Assembly (NCBI RefSeq): GCF_028553785.1 | Contig: NZ_CP067137.1 | Span: 1 to 64,000, forward strand | DNA: 64,000 nucleotides | Direction of reading: 5' to 3' | Source of the DNA: Paracoccus fistulariae | GTDB lineage: Bacteria; Pseudomonadota; Alphaproteobacteria; Rhodobacterales; Rhodobacteraceae | Part shown: positions 52,928-61,913 of the stretch, piece after piece | How positions within the stretch are numbered: the stretch's first letter is position 1 | How the letters are laid out: the number at the start of each line of letters is the position of its first letter | Made by a program: the position numbers and the translations under genes | Notes under the pieces: model-generated | Databases searched by the model: none | Seen by the model: the letters and a program-made list of their open reading frames with translations, nothing else | Told to the model about the DNA's origin: nothing

Positions 52928-53193
52928 GAAGGCCTCTGCAGGGTCGATGCAATCAAGGTTAGGACAAATGTCCTAATCTGTCAAATATGGACTCTGAAAG
53001 CGGCCGTTAGGGCATCGCGCAGGTGGAGCAGGCCCATAACGATGAGGTGCAGCGGATGGGCTGCCTGATGGCGTCGCTTATGTGCTAGAGCTTTTCGGGT
53101 TCAGGTTGATACATATCCGCTGCACCTGCCCAACGGCAGGCGCTCAACGCGAAGCAGGACGGCTTCAATTTCAACCCGAAACGCTTTCGCGGA
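52928..53193. other. Gap with hydrolase-gene fragment
   Basis: Holds the tetR promoter (AGGACAAATGTCCT near 52962-52975, palindromic) and, at about 53020-53085, a decayed match to the hydrolase gene at 51096-51160 (GCAGGTGGAGCAGGCCCAT). No intact gene. Confidence 0.5.
53020..53085 (+). pseudogene. Fragment homologous to hydrolase (51096-51160)
   Basis: Reads IAQVEQAHNDEVQRMG, matching IAQMDQAHTDEVQGMY of the hydrolase. About 65 bp remain. Confidence 0.55.
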
Positions 53194-54288
53194 TCAGATC
53201 TGGACCTTGACCCAAGCCCCGTCCTGCTGGGCAGAGTTCTGGCAGGCGGCGATAAAGGCCATGCCGGACAGCCCGTCCTGAATGCCCGGAATGCGATCCT
53301 CGACGCTGCGATCGCCCCGGATGACGGCGGCGATATCGCTGTAGAGATTGGCGAAACCCTCCAGATAGCCCTCGGGATGGCCGGGCGGGGTGCGGCTGCT
53401 GGCGCTGCGATCCTGGGCGCGGGTCAGGATGCGCGGCGCTTCGTCCTTCGGGGTATAGATCAACTCTTCGGGGTGGCGCAGCCGCCATTCCAGCGCGCCC
53501 TTGGTGCCAAAGAGGCGCAGCGACAGGCCGTTTTCCTGACCGACCGCCACTTGCGACACCCAGATACCGCCCTTGGCGCCCGAGCCATAGCGCAGCGCGA
53601 TGCGGGCATCGTCATCGACCGCGCGGCCCGGAACCATGCTGGACAGATCCGCCGACAGGGTGTCGGGCGTCTGGCCGGTCACAAAGGCCGCCAGTTGCCA
53701 GGCATGGGTTCCGATATCGCCAATCGCGCCGGCCCCCGCCTGTTTCGGATCGGTGCGCCAATCGGCCTGCTTGTTGCTGGTCTGATCCGCCAGCCAGCCC
53801 TGCAGATATTCCGCCTGCACCAGACGGATATCGCCAAGCGCGCCTTCGGCGACCATCGCGCGGGCCTCGCGCACCATGGGCATGGCGGAATAGTTATGGG
53901 TCAGAAAGAAGCGCGCCTTGCCCGCACGCACCGCCTGCGCCATCTGCGCGGCCTGCTCCGCCGTCGCGGCCAGCGGCTTGTCGCAGATCACATGGATGCC
54001 CGCATTCAGAAAGGCGATGGCGGGGGCGGCATGCATATGGTTGGGCGTGACGACGCTGACAGCCTCGACCCCGTCATCGCGGGCGGCCTCGGCCTCGGCC
54101 ATCTGGGTGAAATCGCTGTAAGAGCGGATGCCAAGCTCGGCGGCGCTTTGGGCCGCGCGGTCAGGGTCCGAGGACAGCGCCCCGGCCACCAGATCAAAGC
54201 GGCCATCCATCCGCGCCGCGATGCGGTGAACCGCGCCGATAAAGGCGCCGCTGCCGCCGCCGACCATGCCAAGACGAACTGGTTTCAT
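53194..54288 (-). CDS. Gfo/Idh/MocA family oxidoreductase
   Basis: 364 residues. GMVGGGSGAFIGAVHRIAAR (Rossmann), ICDKPLAATAEQAAQMA with the catalytic Lys (near 104), GAIGDIGTHAWQLAAF with the catalytic His near 190. Overlaps the upstream isomerase gene by four bases. The pair resembles sugar-acid or inositol-type modules. Substrate unknown. Confidence 0.85.
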   Translation of the reverse strand: MKPVRLGMVGGGSGAFIGAVHRIAARMDGRFDLVAGALSSDPDRAAQSAAELGIRSYSDFTQMAEAEAARDDGVEAVSVVTPNHMHAAPAIAFLNAGIHVICDKPLAATAEQAAQMAQAVRAGKARFFLTHNYSAMPMVREARAMVAEGALGDIRLVQAEYLQGWLADQTSNKQADWRTDPKQAGAGAIGDIGTHAWQLAAFVTGQTPDTLSADLSSMVPGRAVDDDARIALRYGSGAKGGIWVSQVAVGQENGLSLRLFGTKGALEWRLRHPEELIYTPKDEAPRILTRAQDRSASSRTPPGHPEGYLEGFANLYSDIAAVIRGDRSVEDRIPGIQDGLSGMAFIAACQNSAQQDGAWVKVQI

Positions 54289-55340
54289 GTAATCCCCAAT
54301 GCTTTTTCAATGTCGTTGCGGTCCACCGCGCTGGCCGCGAAATCGTCGAAGGCATGCGGCGTGACGCGGATGATATGGTCGCGGACAAAGGCGGCCCCTT
54401 CGCGGGCGCCGTCCTCGGGATGTTTCAGCGCACATTCCCATTCGACCACGGCCCAGCCGTCAAAGCCATATTGGGTCAGTTTGGAAAAGACCTGCTTGAA
54501 ATCCACCTGACCATCGCCCGGGCTGCGGAAACGCCCGGCGCGATCCACCCAGGACTGATAGCCGCCATAGACGCCCTGCCGCCCGGTCGGGTTGAATTCG
54601 GCATCCTTGACGTGAAACATCCGGATGCGGTCGTGATAGATGTCGATATGCTGCAGATAGTCCAGCTGCTGCAGCACGTAATGCGACGGGTCATACAGCA
54701 TGTTCGCGCGCGGATGACCGTTCACACGATCCAGAAACATCTCGAAGGTGACGCCGTCATGCAGATCCTCGCCCGGATGGATCTCATAGCAGATATCGAC
54801 GCCCTTTTCCTCGGCCAGATCCAGCAGCGGACGCCAGCGCGCGGCCAAAGTGTCAAAGGCGGCCTCGACCAGGCCCGGTGCGCGCTGCGGCCAGGGATAG
54901 AGATAGGGCCAGGCCAGCGCGCCGGAAAAGCTGGCCATCCGGTCCAGACCCAGCAGGTTGCTGACGCGAATGGCCTTGGCGACGCGGCCCACCGCCCATT
55001 CCTGCCGGGCCTTGGGGTTGCCGCGCAGATCGGCCGGGGCAAAGGCGTCAAAACCGCTGTCATAGGCCGGATGCACGGCCACCAGCTGCCCTTCCAGATG
55101 GGTTGAAAGCTCTGTCACCTGCACGCCGTTCTGCTGCGCGATGCCCAGAAACTCGTCGCGGTAATCCTGCGAGTCGGCGGCGCGGTCCAGGTCCAGCATG
55201 CGCACATCGCCCACGGGCACCTGCACGCCCAGATAGCCGCAATCGGCGGCCCAGCGGGTTATGCCGTCCCAGCTGTCAAACGGGGCCTCTTGCCCGATAA
55301 ACTGCGCCAGAAACAGGCCCGGCCCCTGAATTGTATGCAT
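54285..55340 (-). CDS. Sugar phosphate isomerase/epimerase-like TIM barrel
   Basis: 351 residues of the AP endonuclease-2/xylose-isomerase-like family. ICYEIHPGEDLHDGVTFEMF, NMLYDPSHYVLQQLDYL, HVKDAEFNPTG and AVVEWECALKHPEDGA contribute Glu, Asp and His metal ligands. Coupled to the oxidoreductase downstream. A LacI-type half-palindrome lies 38 bp upstream (55378-55391). Confidence 0.82.
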   Translation of the reverse strand: MHTIQGPGLFLAQFIGQEAPFDSWDGITRWAADCGYLGVQVPVGDVRMLDLDRAADSQDYRDEFLGIAQQNGVQVTELSTHLEGQLVAVHPAYDSGFDAFAPADLRGNPKARQEWAVGRVAKAIRVSNLLGLDRMASFSGALAWPYLYPWPQRAPGLVEAAFDTLAARWRPLLDLAEEKGVDICYEIHPGEDLHDGVTFEMFLDRVNGHPRANMLYDPSHYVLQQLDYLQHIDIYHDRIRMFHVKDAEFNPTGRQGVYGGYQSWVDRAGRFRSPGDGQVDFKQVFSKLTQYGFDGWAVVEWECALKHPEDGAREGAAFVRDHIIRVTPHAFDDFAASAVDRNDIEKALGIT

Positions 55341-55377
55341 AAGATAATCCCCCCTGAAAACGCAGCCTGCATTGAAT

Positions 55378-55391
55378 TGAAAACGATTGCA
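55378..55391. promoter_or_regulatory. LacI-type operator-like sequence before isomerase gene
   Basis: TGAAAACGATTGCA: central CG, 10 of 14 bases symmetric, 38 bp upstream of the leftward start. It resembles the general LacI/CcpA class rather than the inositol operator. Confidence 0.45.
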
Positions 55392-55448
55392 AGACGTTGT
55401 TGCGGGCTGTCGGAGGTCGGCTATTCCTGCCCTTCGGATCGGGCGGCC

Positions 55449-56015
55449 CTAGCTGTCGGGAAAGCCCAGCCAGGCCTCCATCCGTTCCCAGGTCTCATTC
55501 ATCGGCCATGCCTTGCTGATCCAGGGCAGACCGATATGACCATAGCGCAAGGACAGTTGCCGTTCGGCGGCGGATTCGTCCCCGCCATCAATCCCCGCGA
55601 CATAAAGCGCCGCTGCCAGTCCCGTGCGATCCGCCCCCGCCTGACAATGAATCAGCATCGGTTTGGGCGCGTCTTTCATCACGGCGATCAGCCGCTGGAC
55701 CTGTTCGCCGTCAAGCTGCCTGCTGGCCGACATGCGAAAATCGATATGTGCGATGCCCAGCCGGTCGGCGACCGCGCGTTCGGTTTCATACCAGTCGGCG
55801 CCGGTATTTTCGCCGCGCAGGTTCAGCACGCTGGCAATGCCATATTCGCGCTTCCACCGGGCCAGCGCCTGGCCGTCCATCTGCGCGGCGCGATAAACGG
55901 TGCCCGCGCTGACTTCGTGAAAATTGCCGCTGATCTGCAAGATGCCAAGATAGCTGATCAGCAATCCAAGACTGACCGTAAGGGCCAGAGCCAGCCGTTT
56001 CATCCTGCGCTTCAT
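55449..56015 (-). CDS. Dual-specificity/tyrosine phosphatase with membrane anchor
   Basis: 188 residues. LALALTVSLGLLISYLGILQI near the start is a membrane anchor or signal; MLIHCQAGADRTGLAAALY carries the CxxxxxR phosphatase loop with the nucleophilic Cys near 120. ARWKREYGIASVLNLRGE is the usual N-terminal phosphatase element. It would act in the periplasm or at the membrane. Start ATG 56015. Confidence 0.78.
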   Translation of the reverse strand: MKRRMKRLALALTVSLGLLISYLGILQISGNFHEVSAGTVYRAAQMDGQALARWKREYGIASVLNLRGENTGADWYETERAVADRLGIAHIDFRMSASRQLDGEQVQRLIAVMKDAPKPMLIHCQAGADRTGLAAALYVAGIDGGDESAAERQLSLRYGHIGLPWISKAWPMNETWERMEAWLGFPDS

Positions 56016-56158
56016 ATCTGCCTGCCGCGTGGTTTTTCGGCAATCTAGTCCAGACGCGCGCGGTCAAGGTAATAAATCTGCGCCCGCCAGTTCACTTTTT
56101 GCAGAGCGGACCGGGCCACGCATCCGGCGATGTGCGGCCCAGTCGCGTTCGTCAGACG

Positions 56159-57397
56159 TCAGTGGCCGCCCGACAGCACCAGCGTTCTGACGGGGGCAAC
56201 CACGGTCTGCATGCGCAGGATCATGGCATGCACCAGCCCCGTCGCCTCGACCGCGTGCAGGAACAGGCCTTTGAAGAAGCCGACATCCTCATTTTCCAGC
56301 TGCTCATGGGTCGAGGTATAGACATTGGCCACGCAGCTGCTGCCCGGAAGGATCTTGCCATATTGATCGGGGAACAGCGGCTCCAGCACGGCCGTGACCG
56401 TGCCCGGAGTCGCCAGCTGCTGGACATCGACAAGCTGATCGCTGGCCCGGACCTGACCCGAGGCGATGACATCCTGCACCTCGACCACGACCATCGGGAT
56501 GATCTTGAAGGGGCGGGCGATACAGCTAACCTCACCGACCATGCCGACCTTCAGCACGTTGGTTTCGATCTGGCCAAAGCCCGCGACCATGCGTTCGCGG
56601 CCCGCGTCCTCGGGGATCAGCACGCCGGCCGCCGTGCGCAGGACCGGGTTGACCACCTCGCCGACGCGCAGCGTGAACTGTTGCAGGGTGCCGTCGATCT
56701 GGGCGGTGACCAGCGTGTCATCCAGCGTGTCCTGCGCCTGCCGGACTTGTGCTTCGGCGCTGGCCTTCTGGGCGGGCAGAAGGGTCTGGATCTGGGTGGT
56801 CAGGGTCTGTTTTGCGGCATTGGCGGCATTCAGTTCGGCCTGATTGCCCGCGACGACATTTTCCAGCCGGTCGATTTCACGCTGCGCCACCACGCTGGAA
56901 TTCTGCCGTTGCAGGGCCAGCTGCGTGTCCAGATCCTCTTGCGCCTGCTTCAGCGCGGCCTGAACCTGCGCGATCTTCGCATCGGCCGAGACCAGTTCCG
57001 ATTCCGCCACGGTGATCGAGGCCTCGACCTCGGCCACGCGCTTGTTCGCGGTATCGACCGCGGCTTCCTGCGCGCTGCTGTCCAGACGGAACAGCGGATC
57101 GCCGGCCTTCACCTTCTGGAACGGCTGGACATAGACCTCGGCCACGCGGCCGCGGATCTCGGGCAGGATCGACACGGTGCGATAGGCCGAGGTCACATTC
57201 GAGGTCGAGGGGTGGTAATAGAAGATCATCGTGATCAGCGACAGCGTCAGGATCAGACAGGCCATGATCCCGTAGCGCAGTTCGAACCAGACGGAATAGA
57301 TGGTGATTTCCTTGCCGAAGCGCTTTCCCTGGCCATAGCGGCGATAGAGATAGTCGGGCAGGATCGTGATCAGCGAACACAGCAGGGCTTCCAGCAT
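56159..57397 (-). CDS. HlyD-family membrane fusion protein
   Basis: 412 residues. The first 45 include the single anchor helix (GIMACLILTLSLITMIFYY). Biotinyl-lipoyl half (PEIRGRVAEVYVQPFQKVKAGDPLFRLD), a coiled coil (about 120-210), and the second half with VDGTL-like QIDGTLQQFTLRVG and barrel strands. HlyD proteins bridge inner-membrane pumps and outer channels. No transporter ATPase is adjacent; the small membrane gene upstream overlaps by one base and is likely its partner. Confidence 0.82.
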   Translation of the reverse strand: MLEALLCSLITILPDYLYRRYGQGKRFGKEITIYSVWFELRYGIMACLILTLSLITMIFYYHPSTSNVTSAYRTVSILPEIRGRVAEVYVQPFQKVKAGDPLFRLDSSAQEAAVDTANKRVAEVEASITVAESELVSADAKIAQVQAALKQAQEDLDTQLALQRQNSSVVAQREIDRLENVVAGNQAELNAANAAKQTLTTQIQTLLPAQKASAEAQVRQAQDTLDDTLVTAQIDGTLQQFTLRVGEVVNPVLRTAAGVLIPEDAGRERMVAGFGQIETNVLKVGMVGEVSCIARPFKIIPMVVVEVQDVIASGQVRASDQLVDVQQLATPGTVTAVLEPLFPDQYGKILPGSSCVANVYTSTHEQLENEDVGFFKGLFLHAVEATGLVHAMILRMQTVVAPVRTLVLSGGH

Positions 57398-57798
57398 CAG
57401 TGCGCCTCCTCTTTGGCGCGCTGTTCGGGCGCCATCGGATCACGCGGCTGCCCCACGGCCAACCGCCGCAGTGACCGCGCGATCGAACGCAGCGGTGTCA
57501 GGAAGTCGGGGAAATCGATCAATGCCAGCAGAAGTGCGGCGATCCAGAAGATGTTGTTATGCGTGAACAGCGCGATCAGCCCCAGGACGGCGACGATCTC
57601 GAACTGGGTTTTCTTGTTGTCATGGGCCAGCTGTTCGGGAAGCGAGTGCAGCCGCAGGTACAGCACCCCCGTCGCGAAGATCGCCCCGATCATGAAGATG
57701 ATGGTAAAGGTCATCAACCCGTCGGTTTCTCCGGGTGGGGTGACGAAGACGGGCAGATGGCCAGGTGCCATCGGATGCTGGTCAGCCGCTGTTTGCAT
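57397..57798 (-). CDS. Small inner-membrane partner of HlyD protein
   Basis: 133 residues from ATG 57798. Two hydrophobic segments: LMTFTIIFMIGAIFATGVLY (near 28) and ALFTHNNIFWIAALLLALI (near 80). Gene stop and HlyD start share a base (TGATG). The pair resembles YibI/YibH-like sets (small protein with HlyD-type protein), though the family name is not certain. Confidence 0.6.
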   Translation of the reverse strand: MQTAADQHPMAPGHLPVFVTPPGETDGLMTFTIIFMIGAIFATGVLYLRLHSLPEQLAHDNKKTQFEIVAVLGLIALFTHNNIFWIAALLLALIDFPDFLTPLRSIARSLRRLAVGQPRDPMAPEQRAKEEAH

Positions 57799-58175
57799 AA
57801 GAAGCTCTGATGTTAGGAACTGGATTTGAGGGGAAAATTTTATGCGCCTGCAGCTTGTGGTCAAGCCATTGCGCACCCGGAATACGATAATAACTTCCGC
57901 GAACGTAATGTATCGCCCTGTATCTGTCCGAATTCAAGCCGGAAAATTGCACATGTCGCATTTGTCTTGCATCGATGCCTCCAGATTATTCCACACCTCT
58001 GAGGTCGGCGTTGTTGCGGCGCCTCTTTCGGGGAAGGCAGGGGGCTATCGGCGGGGCTTTGCTGTCTGAACGCACCGCCTGCGGCAATATCTTGCATTGT
58101 AACTAAAAAAAGAGGGGCGCCCGGCGCAAAAAAGGTTAGAGAGGCAGCAAATTCGTCCAACTGCCGAGGTTTTTG
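57799..58175. other. Intergenic region, divergent promoters
   Basis: 377 bp without a supported gene between the leftward HlyD pair and the rightward CAP-RTX gene. No strong repeat noticed. Confidence 0.4.
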
Positions 58176-59417
58176 ATGGCATCCGCTACCGCCGATGAAC
58201 GTTATTTCGTCTCTTTGATCAATCAGGCCCGTCAGGACCGGAACCTGTCGACGCTTCAAATCGAAAAATCGCTGAATCGCGCCTCGGACAGTCACAGCGC
58301 CTGGATGCTGGACACCGATACTTTCTCTCATACCGGGCAGGGGGACAGTTCGGCCACCGACCGGATGCGGGATGCCGGCTTCGATTTTTCGGGCAGCTGG
58401 GTATCGGCCGAGAATATCGCCTATGTCAGCGTCAACAACGACGGATCCTACCGCGATGAGATCGACACCCTGCACCAGATGCTGATGGACAGCCCCGGCC
58501 ATTACGCGAATATCACCAATACCAGCGTCGGCCTGATCGGGGTCGGGCTGAAGGTCGGCGAATTCAACGGCTACACCGTGCTGATGGCGACGCAGAATTT
58601 CGCGAAAACGGATGGCCAGATCGACCTGGATCCCGGCGCGGTCTCGCCCGTCAATACGCCCGGGGTGAATGCCGCCGGGCAGGGTCGCGCGGGCTGGCTG
58701 AACGATTTTGACGGACGGGTCTTCACGCGCGATGGCGACGGCACCGGTCGGAACGACGATTTCCGCCTGAACGCGGCCGACAACCTTGCCAGAGGCCGGG
58801 GCGGCGATGACTGGATGGCGGGGCGCGGCGGAAATGACACCCTGCTGGGCGGCGCGGGCGATGACCGGCAACTGGGGCATGCCGGGGCGGATGTTCTGGG
58901 CGGCGGCCATGGCGCGGATACCTTGCTGGGCCATCGTGGCGACGACCGGCTGATTGGAAATGCCGGTGATGATCTGATGCGCGGCGGCGGCGGTCGCGAC
59001 AAGATGTTCGGCGGGCTGAACGATGACCGCATGTTCGGCGATAACGGCAATGACCGGATGTTCGGTGGCCGGGGCGCTGACTGGCTGAATGGCGGCAATG
59101 GCGCCGATTTTGTGAACGGCGGACCCGGCAATGACACGCTGCGCGGCGGAAAGGGCAATGACGTGCTTGTGGGCGGTGGCGGCGCGGACAGCTTTGTCTT
59201 TCGCGAAGGCGACGGTCGCGACAAGATCAACGGCTTTGTCGCGGGTCAGGACCGGCTGATGATCGATGAGGGCCTGCTCTCAGGCGGCATGAACGCGGCA
59301 GATATCGGCGAAACGCCCCGTGGCATTGCCGTGGATTTCGGAAATGGTGATGTGCTGCTGGTCCGGGGGCCGGATCTGGACGCCGATGACGTTATCGGAA
59401 GCATCTTCCTCGTCTGA
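58176..59417 (+). CDS. CAP-domain protein with RTX calcium-binding repeats
   Basis: 413 residues. Residues about 5-150 are a CAP/SCP domain: LINQARQDRNLSTLQIEKSL, SHSAWMLDTDTFSHTG and SPGHYANITNTSVGLIG with the conserved His residues. Residues about 200-360 are RTX nonapeptides (GGxGxD type: GRGGDDWMAGRGGNDTLLGG onward, some 14-16 repeats). The end (ADSFVFREGDGRDKINGF, then DVIGSIFLV) is the usual C-terminal type I secretion signal. No Sec signal; ATG chosen over the upstream TTG. Secreted by a type I system and folded by calcium outside. The HlyD gene to the left is a possible accessory. Confidence 0.85.
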   Translation: MASATADERYFVSLINQARQDRNLSTLQIEKSLNRASDSHSAWMLDTDTFSHTGQGDSSATDRMRDAGFDFSGSWVSAENIAYVSVNNDGSYRDEIDTLHQMLMDSPGHYANITNTSVGLIGVGLKVGEFNGYTVLMATQNFAKTDGQIDLDPGAVSPVNTPGVNAAGQGRAGWLNDFDGRVFTRDGDGTGRNDDFRLNAADNLARGRGGDDWMAGRGGNDTLLGGAGDDRQLGHAGADVLGGGHGADTLLGHRGDDRLIGNAGDDLMRGGGGRDKMFGGLNDDRMFGDNGNDRMFGGRGADWLNGGNGADFVNGGPGNDTLRGGKGNDVLVGGGGADSFVFREGDGRDKINGFVAGQDRLMIDEGLLSGGMNAADIGETPRGIAVDFGNGDVLLVRGPDLDADDVIGSIFLV

Positions 59418-59442
59418 TCCTGGTCACAGGCGCGAATACAAA

Positions 59443-59466
59443 AAGGCCCGGCGCGAACCGGGCCTT
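59443..59466 (+). terminator. Hairpin terminator of the CAP-RTX gene
   Basis: AAGGCCCG (59443-59450) and CGGGCCTT (59459-59466) with an 8-base loop, 26 bp after the stop. Compact GC-rich rho-independent-like form. Confidence 0.7.
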
Positions 59467-59483
59467 GGCAGTCGATAATCCGA

Positions 59484-59636
59484 TTACAGCTGGATCGGCT
59501 TTCCGTCCTCTTCCTGCTCTTCCAGAACGGGGACCAGCGCCGCATTGGCGGACATCCAGACCTTGCCGCCTTCGGTCGAGCCGACATCGTTCAGCGGAAT
59601 ATAGCGATGCGTCCTGGTCTCGACGCCATGCGCCAT
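59484..59636 (-). CDS. Short leftward frame (50 aa), likely gene scrap
   Basis: MAHGVETRTHRYIPLNDV..., ending EEQEEDGKPIQL. No ribosome site, upstream frame blocked. The acidic end looks protein-like, so it may be the tail of a lost gene. Low confidence. Confidence 0.3.
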   Translation of the reverse strand: MAHGVETRTHRYIPLNDVGSTEGGKVWMSANAALVPVLEEQEEDGKPIQL

Positions 59637-59687
59637 CACAGCCGCCAAGGAGAGTAAGCATTCGGCGTAGGCTGTAGCGGCTGGCTT

Positions 59688-60148
59688 TTATTTCGTCTCT
59701 GCCTTGGGTTTGCGAGGTCGCGGAGCCCATTTCTTGGCAAGTCGGTCGAAGCTCTCGATGATGCTGTCAGTTTCGGCATCTCCGGGGTCGAAGTCTACTC
59801 CCGAGCACCGCACCATGTCCTCGTGTTGCTCGTGGTCAGGATCGGCGAGAGCTTCGAGGAACTCTTCGTAGCCCCAGGCGCCGCCGACATCCTCGGGCGG
59901 ACAGGCGCCGGTGGCCTTCAGCAGCCGGGGCTAGCTGACGCCCGGCGTAGCATCGTTTACCCGCTCGATCCGGATACTGTGGTCCCAGTCATCGCCGAAG
60001 TCGTAGACATACTGGATCGTCCTGGTGGCGGTGCCGTTGAGCAGCTTTTCCAGGGTCATCTTCTTCGCATCCATGGGACCGTCGTAGAACCCTTCCGGGT
60101 CGGGCAGTCCCCAACCGGCATCACCGACGCGGAACTCGTAGAGATGGG
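59688..60148 (-). pseudogene. pRiA4b ORF3-like protein, nonsense mutant
   Basis: Segments YVYDFGDDWDHSIRIERV and ACPPEDVGGAWGYEEFLEAL mark the plasmid pRiA4b ORF-3 family. Between them, at 59931-59933, an in-frame TAG interrupts where the family normally has a residue such as Tyr before PRLL. The N-terminal quarter is missing, replaced at about 60148 by unrelated DNA. Dead gene. Confidence 0.7.
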
Positions 60149-60458
60149 AGACGGCCCTCGCCGGAGCGTTACCAAGGAGATCGCCACCAAAGCTGACAAG
60201 CTGGACATGGAAAGCCGCGTGCTGGCAAACATCACCGAACGGCTCGAAGAACGCGACCAAAGATCAAAATGGGACTGGGTCACGCTGGCGGCAGCAATGC
60301 TCGTGGCGGCGGGATTGGCCGGAGCCGGGGCGGTGTATTTCGCCAAGGACCAGATCAGAGCAAACGACTTCGACCGCTCAGTCCGCCTCATCACCCAAGA
60401 CGATGACGCCTATTGGTGCGGCCAAGCAAAAGGACAAATCATCAACAGCCAGTCAAAC

Positions 60459-61512
60459 GGCATTGTTGCAGAAGTCGGCTTCAGGACATGATTGCCCTTT
60501 CCCCAGCTGAGTTCAGGCCACGCGTTCGATCTCGGCGGTGCCGAGGGCGTTGAAGCGGTTGATGAGAGCGATGCGGATGTGGATTTCGGCTGTCTGGCGG
60601 TCGGGGTCCCTCGAGGCGATCCGCTCGCCGAAGGATTTCAGGTTCCTCATCCGGGCCTCGACCCGGCTGCGGACATGATAGCCGGACCACCTTTTCCAGA
60701 TCGTCCGGCCGAGGCGCCGGGTTGCCCTCAGGATGTCGTTGCGGGCCAAGGCGGCGGGGCAATCTTCCTTCCAGAGGCGGCCGTTTCTGCGGATGGGAAT
60801 GATCCCTGTGCCACCGCGCGCGAGGATCGCCGAATGGCAACGACGAGTGTCGAAGGCGCCATCACCGGTAACGGTGCCGATTTCCTCGTCTTCCGGGATC
60901 TGGTCCAGAAGATCAGGGAGCACGGGGCTGTCGCCCTCGCGGCTAGAGGTGAATTCCACCGCCCTGATGTCGCCGGTCGCCGTGTCCATCGCCAGATGGA
61001 CCTTGCGGTACTGGCGGCGGCGGTGGGTGCCATGCTTCCTCGCCAGCCACTCTCCGTCGCCCAGGAACTTGATCCCGGTGCTGTCCACCAGCAGGTTCAG
61101 AGGGCCCGGAGCCCGGCGCGACGAAAGCTGGACCGCGATTGTCTTCTGGCGGCGGCTGAGCGTGGAGAAGTCCAGGACCGGCCAGTCCAGACCAGCCACC
61201 TTGAGGATGCTGGCGACCATTCCGGTCGTTTGCCGAAGCGGCAGGCCGAAGAGCACCTTGATCATCAGGCAGAACTGGATGGCGGCGTCGGAGAAGACCG
61301 GCGGACGTCCGGGCTTGCCTGCCTTCGGCGCAAGCCAGTCCATGTCCCGGTCTAGCCAGACGAGCAGCGATCCGCGCCGCTTCAGCGCGTCGTTATAGGA
61401 TTTCCAGTTGGTCGTACGGTACCGGGCAGGTTCGGGCTTGCTCATGGCAGGCTCTTAACCCACCGGATTCACGCCGTGAATCCCGGAAGCTGATGAGTTC
61501 TGCAACAACGCC
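60459..61512 (-). mobile_element. IS5-family (IS903-like) element with 9-bp target duplication
   Basis: 1054 bp. Ends GGCATTGTTGCAGAAGTC and (reverse complement) GGCGTTGTTGCAGAACTC. Flanked by CAGTCAAAC at 60450-60458 and 61513-61521. A recent insertion: duplication is still perfect. Confidence 0.9.
60513..61445 (-). CDS. IS5-family (IS903 subgroup) transposase
   Basis: 310 residues. VLDFSTLSRRQKTIAVQLSS is the subgroup mark; DDE residues lie in LLVDSTGIKFLG (first Asp), VTGDGAFDTRRCHSA (second Asp) and RSRVEARMRNLKSFG (Glu). Both ends and ORF are intact, so the element is probably active. Confidence 0.9.
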   Translation of the reverse strand: MSKPEPARYRTTNWKSYNDALKRRGSLLVWLDRDMDWLAPKAGKPGRPPVFSDAAIQFCLMIKVLFGLPLRQTTGMVASILKVAGLDWPVLDFSTLSRRQKTIAVQLSSRRAPGPLNLLVDSTGIKFLGDGEWLARKHGTHRRRQYRKVHLAMDTATGDIRAVEFTSSREGDSPVLPDLLDQIPEDEEIGTVTGDGAFDTRRCHSAILARGGTGIIPIRRNGRLWKEDCPAALARNDILRATRRLGRTIWKRWSGYHVRSRVEARMRNLKSFGERIASRDPDRQTAEIHIRIALINRFNALGTAEIERVA

Positions 61513-61588
61513 CAGTCAAACGCAAAGTTCTGTGCAATTCATATGCCGAACTATGTCGAACCAGAACCGGCATCAGAGTGATTGAGAG

Positions 61589-61913
61589 TCAAACTCCCAA
61601 CAAGCTCGCCCGGCCTTGGTAATACTCATAAATTTCAGGCAAGGACTCCAGAACCGGATCAGGCAGCGGGCTATACCCCGAAGCATTAGCAGCTGTTCTT
61701 GACACAAAGCCACAAGCATAACTTGCCAAGTCTAAAGCAGCAGACGCGGTTTCATTGTGCTGTATGCGCTCAAAAAATGCACCAAAGTCATGCTCCATAT
61801 CTGGGTCTTCGATAAAGCGAATGAGTTGGGGCAGTTTATCGAATCGACCATCAAGGACTTCATATCCTAACGTCAGATAATCACAAACTGCCTTACTATG
61901 TCTTCTGGTTCAT
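61589..61913 (-). pseudogene. Probable immunity protein of the deaminase toxin, single-base frameshift
   Basis: Reading from ATG 61913, inside the toxin's end, gives MNQKT and then a stop; skipping one T continues SKAVCDYLTLGYEVLDGRFD, FIEDPDMEHDFGAFFERIQH and on to a stop at 61589. The small acidic protein directly behind a toxin tip is typical of immunity genes. Either the start differs or a one-base indel has broken it; a shorter version from ATG 61798 is possible. Confidence 0.5.

Larger units (their letters stand above)
60207..61581 (+). pseudogene. Plasmid gene interrupted by the IS903-like element
   Basis: Left part: ESRVLANITERLEERDQRSK, then WDWVTLAAAMLVAAGLAGAG (membrane helix), then ITQDDDAYWCGQAKGQII. 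Right part after the element: AKFCAIHMPNYVEPEPASE and stop at 61581. Removing the element and one copy of the 9-bp duplication rejoins them in frame. A coiled-coil plus membrane helix suggests a mobilisation accessory protein; name not certain. The 5' end is also lost. Confidence 0.6.

Noticed and set aside
56099..57829. Rightward 576-codon frame opposite the HlyD gene
   Set aside because: Shadow frame; HlyD motifs and gene coupling support the leftward genes.
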